Shown: positions 1 through 6,416 of the stretch, one piece after another | Layout: each line of letters starts with the position of its first letter | Numbering within the stretch: the stretch's first letter is position 1 | Assembly (NCBI GenBank): GCA_905235345.1 | Contig: CAJOLO010000088.1 | Coordinates: 1 to 6,449 of the forward strand | Direction: 5' to 3' | Source: an uncultured Lachnospiraceae bacterium | GTDB lineage: Bacteria > Bacillota > Clostridia > Lachnospirales > Lachnospiraceae | DNA length: 6,449 nucleotides | Notes under the pieces: model-generated | Database searches by the model: none | What the model saw: only the letters and a program-made list of their open reading frames with translations | What the model was told of the DNA's origin: nothing | Program-made: the position numbers and the translations under genes

Positions 1-135
1 AATGACAAATGCATAGATCATTTAAAGTGCTATCATCGCAATAAAGTATATGATATATAGTATTTCTGTTAGAGGATAATTGATGATACGATACACGGAT
101 AATAAATATAGTATTTAATGATAAGGAGAACGATA
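1..135 (+). other. AT-rich leader upstream of gpmI
   Basis: No gene is recognisable here; the end of an upstream gene is not visible. The stretch holds two copies of ATATAGTATTT (55-65 and 106-116), each containing the -10-like hexamer TATAGT. The first copy is joined to an extended -10-like TGaTATATA at 51-59. Neither has a convincing -35 at the usual distance; TTGATG at 80-85 lies 21 bases before the second TATAGT. A possible 11-codon mini-ORF runs from ATG 83 to TAA 116-118, with AGAGGA at 71-76 as a potential ribosome binding site. gpmI may be transcribed from here or by read-through from an upstream glycolytic gene outside the window. Confidence 0.4.
123..128 (+). promoter_or_regulatory. 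gpmI ribosome binding site (AAGGAG)
   Basis: AAGGAG lies 7 bases before the ATG at 136, which is ideal spacing. It falls inside the six-codon extension that would be translated from the in-frame ATG at 118. It therefore decides the start in favour of 136. That start also gives residue numbers matching the characterised Bacillus enzyme (Asp12, Ser62, His123). Confidence 0.85.
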
Positions 136-1674
136 ATGAGTAAAAAACCTGTAGTATTAATGATTCTTGATGGATATGGATTGAATGAAAACACAGAGGG
201 TAATGCTATTGCCATGGCTAACACTCCTGTTATGGACAGTTTGATGAAGGAGTATCCTTTTGTTCAAGGTAATGCTTCCGGTCTTGCTGTAGGACTTCCT
301 GACGGACAGATGGGTAATTCAGAAGTAGGACATATGAATATGGGTGCAGGTCGCATAATTTATCAGGATCTCACATCTATTACAAAGGCTGTAGAGGATG
401 GGGATTTCTTTGAGAATGAGGCGTTGCTTGAGGCGATCGAGAATTGTAAGAAAAATGACACGAGTCTGCATCTGTGGGGACTTCTTTCGGATGGTGGAGT
501 TCATAGTCATAATACTCATCTTTACGGTATACTTGAGCTTTGCAAGAAGAAAGGATTGGAAAAGGTTTATATTCATCCTTTCTTTGACGGACGTGACACA
601 CCACCTGCTTCAGGTAAGGACTATCTTGTTGAACTTATTGAGAAGACTAAGGAGATTGGTGTTGGCAAAGTTGCCTCATTATCAGGAAGATATTATGCTA
701 TGGACAGAGATAACAGATGGGATCGTGTAGAGAAGGCGTATGCTTCACTTGTGTATGGTGAAGGAGTTAAAGCAGAGGATCCTGTTAAGGCAATGGAAGA
801 TTCTTATGCCGAAGATGTAACGGATGAGTTTGTTCTTCCTACTGTTATAATTGAGAACGGAGAGCCGGTTTCCCTGGTTAAGGAGAACGATTCTGTTATA
901 TTCTTTAATTTTAGACCTGATCGTGCAAGGGAGATTACAAGAGCTTTCTGTGATGATGAGTTTACGGGATTTGAAAGAAGAAATGGACGTATTCCGTTAA
1001 CTTATGTTTGCTTTAAAGATTATGATGAGACAATTCCCAATAAATTAGTTGCTTTCAAGAAACAGTCTATTGTAAACACATTTGGTGAATATCTTGCAAA
1101 GAATGGTAAGACACAATTAAGACTTGCAGAGACAGAGAAATACGCACATGTTACTTTCTTCTTTAATGGCGGTATAGAGGAGCCTAATGAAAACGAGGAG
1201 AGGATTCTTGTTAAGTCTCCTGCTGTTGCAACCTATGACCTTCAGCCTGAGATGAGCGCTCCGGAAGTAAGTGAGAAGTTGAATGAAGCAATAACAAGCG
1301 GAAAATATGATGTTATTGTTATTAATTTTGCTAATCCGGACATGGTTGGACATACAGGTGTTATCCCTGCAGCAATCAAGGCGGTTGAGAAGGTTGATGA
1401 GTGCGTCGGTAAGGCAGTAGAGGCAGTTAAGTCTGTTGATGGTGTGTTATTCATCTGTGCTGACCATGGTAATGCCGAGAAGATGATTGATTACGAAACA
1501 GGCGAGCCACATACAGCGCATACAACTAATCCTGTACCATTTATTCTGGTAAATTACGGAGATGTCAAGTTAAGAGAAGGAGGATGTCTTGCTGATATAG
1601 TTCCTACTCTGCTTGAGATTATGGAGATGCCACAGCCTGCTGAGATGACAGGTAAGAGTCTTATCATTAAGTAA
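136..1674 (+). CDS. gpmI: 2,3-bisphosphoglycerate-independent phosphoglycerate mutase
   Basis: This cytoplasmic glycolytic enzyme interconverts 3-phosphoglycerate and 2-phosphoglycerate through a phosphoserine intermediate, using two Mn2+ ions; it belongs to the alkaline phosphatase superfamily. The protein is 512 residues, the usual length. Visible motifs are ILDGYG with metal ligand Asp12, GNSEVGH with nucleophile Ser62, His123 in GGVHSH, DGRDTPP (Arg153, Asp154), Arg185 and Arg191 in SGRYYAMDRDNR, FRPDR (Arg260, Arg263), Lys335 in ETEKYAH, Asp402 and His406 in NPDMVGHTG, Asp443-His444 in ADHGNAE, and His459/His462 in PHTAHT. No key residue is missing. Lysine is mostly AAG (25 of 36), a bias that suggests good expression. 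The enolase-family gene follows after 126 bases, in pathway order. No clear intrinsic terminator separates the two, so read-through is possible. In Mn-dependent relatives activity is strongly pH sensitive; nothing in this sequence speaks to that. Confidence 0.97.
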   Translation: MSKKPVVLMILDGYGLNENTEGNAIAMANTPVMDSLMKEYPFVQGNASGLAVGLPDGQMGNSEVGHMNMGAGRIIYQDLTSITKAVEDGDFFENEALLEAIENCKKNDTSLHLWGLLSDGGVHSHNTHLYGILELCKKKGLEKVYIHPFFDGRDTPPASGKDYLVELIEKTKEIGVGKVASLSGRYYAMDRDNRWDRVEKAYASLVYGEGVKAEDPVKAMEDSYAEDVTDEFVLPTVIIENGEPVSLVKENDSVIFFNFRPDRAREITRAFCDDEFTGFERRNGRIPLTYVCFKDYDETIPNKLVAFKKQSIVNTFGEYLAKNGKTQLRLAETEKYAHVTFFFNGGIEEPNENEERILVKSPAVATYDLQPEMSAPEVSEKLNEAITSGKYDVIVINFANPDMVGHTGVIPAAIKAVEKVDECVGKAVEAVKSVDGVLFICADHGNAEKMIDYETGEPHTAHTTNPVPFILVNYGDVKLREGGCLADIVPTLLEIMEMPQPAEMTGKSLIIK

Positions 1675-1686
1675 TTGTTAAAATGT

Positions 1687-1716
1687 TTGTTATAACGATA
1701 TAGAGGACAATATACT
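1687..1716 (+). promoter_or_regulatory. Candidate promoter of the enolase-family gene
   Basis: TTGTTA (1687-1692) and TATACT (1711-1716) are separated by 18 bases. They match the sigma-A hexamers at 4 of 6 and 5 of 6 positions. Transcription would start near 1722-1724, directly at the 19-nt palindrome. In AT-rich DNA such pairs also arise by chance, so this is a candidate only. Confidence 0.45.
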
Positions 1717-1720
1717 TTTT

Positions 1721-1739
1721 TGAATAAAATTTTTATTCA
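1721..1739. repeat. Perfect 19-nt palindrome in the gpmI/eno gap
   Basis: TGAATAAAA, a central T, then TTTTATTCA form perfect 9-base inverted arms. The one-base centre and AT content make it a poor hairpin, and no T-run follows, so a terminator is unlikely. It lies at the predicted transcription start, a typical place for a repressor operator. An imperfect 7-bp stem (1738-1755, loop ATAC, one G-T pair) overlaps its end by two bases. Confidence 0.5.
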
Positions 1740-1800
1740 TGGAAATACTTTCATGTAGATGAATTACTTATATTTGGAGTAAAAGAAAGGATGTATTTTC

Positions 1801-3081
1801 ATGAAGGAATATGAAATATTGGATGTGCATGCAGTTGAGGTTCTGGATTCCAGAGGGATTCCCACTCTGGATGTTACTGTTACACTAAAGGATGGTGTTA
1901 CAGGGAGTATCTCAGTTCCGAGTGGATTATCAGGAAAACGGCATGAAGCATATGAACTCAGAGATGGAGATAAAAGACATTATGGGAATGGAGTAGAACA
2001 GGCTGTCACCAATGTTAATACAAGAATTGCCGATAAAATAATCGGAATGAATGTTCTGGAACAGGTGAAGATTGACAGACTGCTTGTTAAAGCTGACGGT
2101 ACCGATAATAAGAGAAAGTATGGTGCTAATGCAATACTTGGTGTTTCTCTTGCGTGTGCAAGAGCTGCGGCCAATGCTATGGGAATTCCTTTATACAGAT
2201 ATATTGGCGGAACCAATACAAAAAGATTGCCTATACCTATGGTTAATATGTTAAATGGCGGTAAATATACAGATAACATAATGGATATTCAAGAGTTCAT
2301 GATAGTTCCGGTGGGGGCAGATTGTTTTTCACACGGACTTGATATGTGCTGTGAAATATTTCATTCATTGAAAGGTTTGTTAAAAGATAATAAGTTTTCA
2401 TTGGGAATCGGTGAAGAAGGCGGTTTTACACCTGATATAGCATCGGCATCCGATGCCTTTGATATTCTTCTTGAAGCTGTTGAAAAATCAGGATACAGAC
2501 CCGGTGATGATATATGTTTTGCAATAGATGTTGCAGCATCTCAATTATATGATGACAATACGGAGCTATATTATTTTCCCGGAGAAAGTTATATGTGTGG
2601 TAAAGAGATATACAGAAATGCAGAGGAAATGGTGCAGTATTATGAAGATATAGTAAACAGATATCCGGTATGTTCGATAGAGGATGGCCTTGGAGATGAT
2701 GATATAAAAGGATGGAAGCTTCTTACTTATAGGCTTGGTGACAGAATACAGTTGGTGGGTGATGCTTTATTTGCTACCAATACCGAAAAGATTACGGAAG
2801 GCATAGATAATAATATAGCTAATGCGGTAATAATTAAGCCTGGTCAGATTGGAACTTTAACTGAGACTTTAGAAGCTGTTGAGTTTTCGAAGTGTGCAGG
2901 ATATAAACCTATAATCAGTCACCGGTATGGAGAAACAGAGGATTCATTTATTGCTGATCTTGCTGTGGCGGTTAATTCAGGACATATAAAAGCAGGAGCA
3001 CCGTGTAGAAGTGACAGGGTTGCAAAATACAACCGACTGCTAAAAATTGAGGAGGAATTAGGTAAAGATTCAGAATATTAA
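1801..3081 (+). CDS. Enolase-family protein with altered active site
   Basis: Canonical enolase dehydrates 2-phosphoglycerate to phosphoenolpyruvate in the cytoplasm. This protein is 426 residues, close to the usual 430, and aligns end to end: LDSRG at 16-19, PSG flap at 40-42, LRDGDK at 53-58, GANAILGVSLACARAAA at 108-124, QEFMI at 164-168, EEGGF at 205-209, SIEDGL at 292-297, QIGTLTET at 349-356, GETEDS at 377-382. The Mg ligands (Asp243, Glu294, Asp321), acid Glu206, Glu165, base Lys346 and Lys397 are kept. Departures from the family are: Tyr156 where the conserved His (yeast His159) stands, Tyr376 in HRYGETED where Ser (yeast Ser375) binds phosphate, flap GLSGK instead of GASTG, KPGQIG instead of KVNQIG, and GDALF instead of GDDLF. 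The reading frame is clean. AAGGA (1787-1791) precedes the ATG by 9 bases. Position after gpmI suggests eno. Whether it still makes phosphoenolpyruvate is uncertain, so no symbol is given. Confidence 0.85.
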   Translation: MKEYEILDVHAVEVLDSRGIPTLDVTVTLKDGVTGSISVPSGLSGKRHEAYELRDGDKRHYGNGVEQAVTNVNTRIADKIIGMNVLEQVKIDRLLVKADGTDNKRKYGANAILGVSLACARAAANAMGIPLYRYIGGTNTKRLPIPMVNMLNGGKYTDNIMDIQEFMIVPVGADCFSHGLDMCCEIFHSLKGLLKDNKFSLGIGEEGGFTPDIASASDAFDILLEAVEKSGYRPGDDICFAIDVAASQLYDDNTELYYFPGESYMCGKEIYRNAEEMVQYYEDIVNRYPVCSIEDGLGDDDIKGWKLLTYRLGDRIQLVGDALFATNTEKITEGIDNNIANAVIIKPGQIGTLTETLEAVEFSKCAGYKPIISHRYGETEDSFIADLAVAVNSGHIKAGAPCRSDRVAKYNRLLKIEEELGKDSEY

Positions 3082-3105
3082 TTCATATTTTTATTAAATT
3101 TCTTC

Positions 3106-3134
3106 TTGCCAATGTTTAAGTGTTATGGTATTAT
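3106..3134 (+). promoter_or_regulatory. Strong candidate promoter of secG
   Basis: TTGCCA (3106-3111) and TATTAT (3129-3134) are 17 bases apart, and each matches the sigma-A consensus at 5 of 6 positions. TG at 3126-3127 adds an extended -10. This is the best promoter in the window. It gives a leader of about 50 bases before secG. A perfect TATAAT at 3159-3164, with only a poor -35 (TCGAAT, 3136-3141), is a possible second start. Confidence 0.65.
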
Positions 3135-3193
3135 ATCGAATAGTGAGTTTTTGTAAGATATAATAGAATGTAATCATCAGGAGGATATTTACT

Positions 3194-3436
3194 ATGAGAA
3201 CAGCACTTACAGTTTTATTTGTAATAGTTTGTATTGCTATTATCATATTAGTATTGGCACAGGAATCTAAGGATAACGGGCTTGGAAGTCTTGCAGGCGG
3301 TTCGGCTGCCGGAGAGACATATTGGAGTAAGAACAAGGGTCGTTCAAAAGAGTCATATCTTATATTAGCTACAACAATTGCAGTTGTTATCTTTTTAGGA
3401 ATTGCATTGTTATTATGCTCAAAGGTTATGAATTAA
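3194..3436 (+). CDS. secG: Preprotein translocase subunit SecG
   Basis: SecG is the small auxiliary subunit of the SecYEG channel in the cytoplasmic membrane; it assists SecA-driven protein export. The product is 80 residues, normal for Firmicutes. It has two hydrophobic membrane segments (about 4-22 and 56-75) joined by a loop with the family signature: VLAQESKDNGLG (20-31), then GGS (35-37), then YWSKNKGRSKE (43-53). AGGAGG (3179-3184) stands 9 bases before the ATG. A strong promoter upstream and an intrinsic terminator 22 bases after the stop make this look like a one-gene transcript, although it sits in the conserved eno-secG-rnr-smpB order seen in many Clostridia. Identification is firm. 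Confidence 0.95.
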   Translation: MRTALTVLFVIVCIAIIILVLAQESKDNGLGSLAGGSAAGETYWSKNKGRSKESYLILATTIAVVIFLGIALLLCSKVMN

Positions 3437-3458
3437 TTGATGTGTTAGATAAGATTTC

Positions 3459-3490
3459 AAGCTGCTACATGATATGTGGCAGCTTTTCTT
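3459..3490 (+). terminator. Intrinsic terminator after secG
   Basis: A 12-bp stem is formed by 3459-3470 (AAGCTGCTACAT) and 3474-3485 (ATGTGGCAGCTT). It has one T-G pair and a GAT loop, and the run TTTTCTT (3484-3490) follows. It is the strongest terminator in the window and separates secG transcription from rnr. The T-run is interrupted by one C, so some read-through may occur. Confidence 0.88.
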
Positions 3491-3610
3491 ATTAGAAATG
3501 CTAATGTATTATTTTTGGAGAAATATTAGCTTTATATCAGATAGTAAATGGTAAATGTAATTGTTGTTTATCTGTAAGCAGCTTAAGGTATTTATATAGA
3601 TTGTATAGTT
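3491..3610 (+). other. rnr upstream spacer
   Basis: No gene is visible between the secG terminator and the rnr ribosome binding site. I found no promoter pair better than 3 of 6 matches. The spacer contains two small inverted repeats: GCTAAT/ATTAGC (3500-3505 and 3525-3530) and TAAGC-A-GCTTA (3575-3585). The sequence AGCAGCTT (3577-3584) is also perfectly complementary to the 5' arm of the secG terminator (3459-3466). rnr is therefore expressed either from an unrecognised promoter here or by read-through. Confidence 0.35.
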
Positions 3611-3615
3611 GGAGG
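3611..3615 (+). promoter_or_regulatory. rnr ribosome binding site (GGAGG), very close to start
   Basis: GGAGG ends only 3 bases before the ATG at 3619, closer than at the other genes here (5 to 9 bases). It still decides the start. The in-frame TTG at 3601 lies upstream of it and has no good ribosome binding site of its own. The tight spacing may lower initiation. Confidence 0.7.
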
Positions 3616-3618
3616 ATT

Positions 3619-5856
3619 ATGAATCAGAGAGATAAGAAAAAAAATACAATATTGCAATTGATTAATGATAAAAATTATAAACCGTTAAAGCAGAAGGAGA
3701 TTGCATTTCTCTTACAGGTGCCTCCTGAATCAAGAGAAGAATTCCGTGAGCTCTTGTCTGAACTGGTTTCTGAAGGAAAGGTACTGCTTACAAAGAGAGG
3801 TAAGTACAAGTCCATGTCAGAGGTCACAAAGACCGGAATATTTACAGGTAATAACAGAGGTTTTGGTTTTGTTTCCGTTGAAGGAGAAGATGAGGATTAT
3901 TTTATTTCGGATAGTCATGTCAATGGTGCACTGCATGGTGATACTGTTGTAATTAAGCTTGTCGAGTCTAAGGTTACTTCGGGAAAACGTAAGGAAGCTG
4001 AGATTATAAGGATTATTGAACGTGCCAATACCGAGGTGGTAGGTTATTATAAGAAGAGAAAGAATTTTGGTTTTGTTATACCTGATAATCATAGACTTGG
4101 TGAAGATATATATATTCCCAAACATAAAAGTATGGATGCGATGACCGGACATAAAGTGGTTGTGAGGATAACCTCGTATGGTGATAATAACCATAAAGCA
4201 GAGGGAGAGATAATTGAAGTGCTTGGGCATGTTAATGATCCGGGTGTTGATATATTATCAGTTGTGCGGGCTTATGATCTTCCTATGGAATTTTCTGAAG
4301 AAGTCATGAAAGAGGCGGCTGCTATTCCGGACGTTGTTTCTGAAGATGACATGGCCGGTAGGCTTGATTTGAGAGATGTTATGATGGTGACCATTGACGG
4401 ACCGGAGGCTAAAGATTTAGATGATGCGGTTTCAATTGAAAGAACAGATGATGGCTTCAGATTGGGTGTTCATATTGCTGATGTATCACATTATGTTACG
4501 GAGGAGAGTGCACTGGATAAAGAAGCTCTCTTTCGAGGAACGAGTGTATATCTGGCAGACAGGGTTATTCCCATGCTGCCACATAAGTTATCTAATGGAA
4601 TATGTTCGCTGAATGCAGGGGAGGACAGACTTGCATTATCTTGTATAATGGACATTGACGGAGAAGGGAAAGTTGTTTCACATAAAATTGCAGAAACAGT
4701 GATATGTGTTGATAAGAGAATGACATATGATAAGGTGTATGAACTGCTTTGCTGTACTGATACTTCTGAATTGACAGATGGTAATAATTATAAGAACAAG
4801 TTGAGCATTCATGATGATTTTGCCTCAGAAATTGATACTTACGTTAATGAGACTTTAGATGTAAAGAAACAAGATAGTGATATATTTGAAGAATATGATA
4901 AATTTATTCCCATGTTTTGTGATATGCTTGAATTATCACAGCTTTTAAGAAAGAAAAGACTGGAACGTGGATCAATTGATTTTGACCTGCCTGAAGCAAA
5001 GATTGTGTTGACAGATGAAGGAAAACCGATAGATATTGGAGTTAGAGAAAGAAATTCTGCACATAAACTTATAGAGGATTTTATGCTTATTGCAAATGAA
5101 ACTATTGCAGAAGATTATTACTGGCAGGAACTTCCGTTTGAATTCAGGGTGCATGACAGACCTGATCCGGAAAAGATAAGCAGACTAAAGGAAATAATTC
5201 AGAAATTCGGATATTACTTTAAGGCATCAAAGGATTCAATTCATCCAAAGGAATTTCAAAGGCTTCTGGAGCAGATTGAAGATACGGATGAGGAATATTT
5301 TATTAATAGAATGGTTCTTAGAAGTATGCAGCAGGCAAGATATTCTACGGAATGTTCAGGGCACTTTGGACTCGCTGCAAGATATTATTGTCATTATACA
5401 TCACCGATAAGAAGATATCCTGACTTGCAAATACACAGAATTATCAAGGAAAATCTTCATGGAGGATTGACGGAAGATAGAATCGAGCATTATAATAAAG
5501 TTCTTGGTAAGGTCTCAGAGTCTAACTCGAAGAGGGAACGCATAGCAGAGGAGGCTGAGCGTGAGGTTGAAAAACTCAAGAAAGTTCAATATATGAGCAG
5601 ACATATTGGCGATGATTACGAAGGTATTATTTCGGGTGTTACAGGTTATGGGTTTTATGTGGAGCTTCCTAATACGGTAGAAGGAATGGTAAGACTGGCA
5701 TCAATTCCCGGTGACTATTATCTGTTTGATGAAAATGATATGTTAATATATGGCAGAGATACAGGGAAAACTTTTCAACTTGGCCAGAAGGTTTGGGTGA
5801 GAGTTATGATGACGGACAGCAAATTGCGTACTATCGATTTTGAACTCATTGAATGA
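3619..5856 (+). CDS. rnr: Ribonuclease R (3'-5' exoribonuclease, RNB family)
   Basis: RNase R degrades structured RNA processively from the 3' end. In other bacteria it acts in RNA quality control and clears mRNA released by trans-translation. The product is 745 residues. Domains in order: winged helix (about 20-66), two cold-shock-like RNA-binding domains (about 73-116 and 140-187, both with FGFV), RNB catalytic domain (about 250-600) and S1 domain (about 665-745). The Mg-binding aspartates are Asp260, Asp266, Asp268 and Asp269 in DGPEAKDLDDAV. The family stretch HYTSPIRRYPDL (592-603) is also intact. Two oddities: a polar segment of about 40 extra residues (roughly 378-420) within RNB, and no Lys-rich tail after S1. 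The gene ends in tandem TGA TGA (5854-5859), and smpB starts 57 bases later. The start at 3619 is chosen for its GGAGG. RNase II is less likely given the winged helix and the two cold-shock domains. Confidence 0.96.
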   Translation: MNQRDKKKNTILQLINDKNYKPLKQKEIAFLLQVPPESREEFRELLSELVSEGKVLLTKRGKYKSMSEVTKTGIFTGNNRGFGFVSVEGEDEDYFISDSHVNGALHGDTVVIKLVESKVTSGKRKEAEIIRIIERANTEVVGYYKKRKNFGFVIPDNHRLGEDIYIPKHKSMDAMTGHKVVVRITSYGDNNHKAEGEIIEVLGHVNDPGVDILSVVRAYDLPMEFSEEVMKEAAAIPDVVSEDDMAGRLDLRDVMMVTIDGPEAKDLDDAVSIERTDDGFRLGVHIADVSHYVTEESALDKEALFRGTSVYLADRVIPMLPHKLSNGICSLNAGEDRLALSCIMDIDGEGKVVSHKIAETVICVDKRMTYDKVYELLCCTDTSELTDGNNYKNKLSIHDDFASEIDTYVNETLDVKKQDSDIFEEYDKFIPMFCDMLELSQLLRKKRLERGSIDFDLPEAKIVLTDEGKPIDIGVRERNSAHKLIEDFMLIANETIAEDYYWQELPFEFRVHDRPDPEKISRLKEIIQKFGYYFKASKDSIHPKEFQRLLEQIEDTDEEYFINRMVLRSMQQARYSTECSGHFGLAARYYCHYTSPIRRYPDLQIHRIIKENLHGGLTEDRIEHYNKVLGKVSESNSKRERIAEEAEREVEKLKKVQYMSRHIGDDYEGIISGVTGYGFYVELPNTVEGMVRLASIPGDYYLFDENDMLIYGRDTGKTFQLGQKVWVRVMMTDSKLRTIDFELIE

Positions 5857-5876
5857 TGAAGCCTATGAAATATAGT
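5849..5876 (+). promoter_or_regulatory. Candidate promoter of smpB
   Basis: TTGAAT (5849-5854), overlapping the rnr stop codon, and TATAGT (5871-5876) are 16 bases apart and match consensus at 4 of 6 and 5 of 6 positions. The TATAGT lies in a 13-base sequence, AAATATAGTATTT, that also occurs just upstream of gpmI. smpB could equally be co-transcribed with rnr, since no terminator lies between them. Confidence 0.45.
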
Positions 5877-5913
5877 ATTTATAAATTTTTTAACACAGAA
5901 AGGGGAGGGTAAT

Positions 5914-6387
5914 ATGCCCGGGCAAAAAGGTGAAAAGTTAATTGCCAACAATAAAAAGGCATACTTTGATTATTTTATAGATGAAAAGTTTGAAGCTGGG
6001 ATTGAACTTAAGGGAACTGAAGTTAAATCTTTAAGGCTGGGTCATTGCAGCATTAAAGAGTCATTCGTATCAGTTGAAAATGGAGAGGTATATATAAGAC
6101 AGATGCATATTTCTCCTTATGAGAAGGGGAATATATTTAATAAAGATCCGCTTCGTCCCAGGAAACTGCTTCTTCATAATTATGAAATTAATAAGATTAT
6201 AGGGCAGTCCAAGCAAAAAGGAAGTACGGTGGTTCCGTTAAGAGTTTATTTTAAGGATAACCGTGTCAAAGTGGAAATTGGTCTCGCAAGAGGAAAGAAG
6301 CTTTATGATAAGCGTAAGGATATTGCAAAGAAGGATATGAAGCGTGAAGCAGAGAAAGAATTTAAGATGCGTAATATCAAAGGCTGA
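5914..6387 (+). CDS. smpB: SsrA-binding protein SmpB
   Basis: SmpB binds the tRNA-like part of tmRNA (SsrA) and delivers it to ribosomes stalled on broken mRNA, for tagging of the nascent peptide and ribosome release. The product is 157 residues, the normal size. It shows the beta-barrel OB-fold signatures: IANNKKAYFDYF (10-21), GIELKGTEVKSLR (29-41), PYEKGN (68-73), NKDPLRPRKLLLH (76-88) and VPLRVYF (107-113). The C-terminal GKKLYDKR (127-134) leads into a basic tail (135-157) of the kind that folds as a helix in the empty mRNA channel. The usual GxxNLKDSY element reads GHCSIKESF (43-51), a modest variation. AGGGGAGG (5901-5908) stands 5 bases before the ATG. rnr upstream is a functional partner, and ssrA commonly follows smpB. 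Confidence 0.97.
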   Translation: MPGQKGEKLIANNKKAYFDYFIDEKFEAGIELKGTEVKSLRLGHCSIKESFVSVENGEVYIRQMHISPYEKGNIFNKDPLRPRKLLLHNYEINKIIGQSKQKGSTVVPLRVYFKDNRVKVEIGLARGKKLYDKRKDIAKKDMKREAEKEFKMRNIKG

Positions 6388-6389
6388 GA

Positions 6390-6415
6390 TTTTAAACATA
6401 AGTTTATAAATTTTT
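6390..6415 (+). terminator. Possible weak terminator after smpB
   Basis: Bases 6390-6397 and 6402-6410 can pair into an 8-bp stem with one bulged T and an ATAA loop, followed by TTTTT (6411-6415). Only one pair is G-C, so the stem is weak and termination is uncertain. Confidence 0.3.
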
Positions 6416-6416
6416 A

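Noticed and set aside
118..135. Earlier in-frame start (ATG 118) for gpmI
   Set aside because: The AAGGAG at 123-128 lies inside this extension and serves the ATG at 136. The shorter protein starts MSKKPVVLMILDG, as family members do.
319..604. Open reading frames on the minus strand inside gpmI
   Set aside because: They are shadows of a well-conserved coding frame, overlap each other, and show no recognisable domain or ribosome binding site.
1716..1739. Intrinsic terminator for gpmI at the 1721-1739 palindrome
   Set aside because: The arms are almost all A-T, the centre is one base, and no T-run follows on the + strand.
1980..2279. 99-codon minus-strand hydrophobic frame opposite the enolase-family gene
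   Set aside because: Its hydrophobicity is what reading the reverse strand of Gly/Ala/Asn-rich enolase codons produces; there is no independent support.
1801..3081. Calling the enolase-family gene a pseudogene
   Set aside because: There is no stop, frameshift or truncation. The metal ligands and acid/base residues are all kept, and a ribosome binding site is present.
3601..3618. TTG start for rnr at 3601
   Set aside because: It has no suitably placed ribosome binding site, and GGAGG at 3611-3615 falls within the extension; ATG 3619 is preferred.
3817..4230. 137-codon minus-strand open frame opposite rnr
   Set aside because: It lies wholly opposite the cold-shock domains of RNase R. Its product is low-complexity (rich in Ile, Asn, Thr) and resembles no family.
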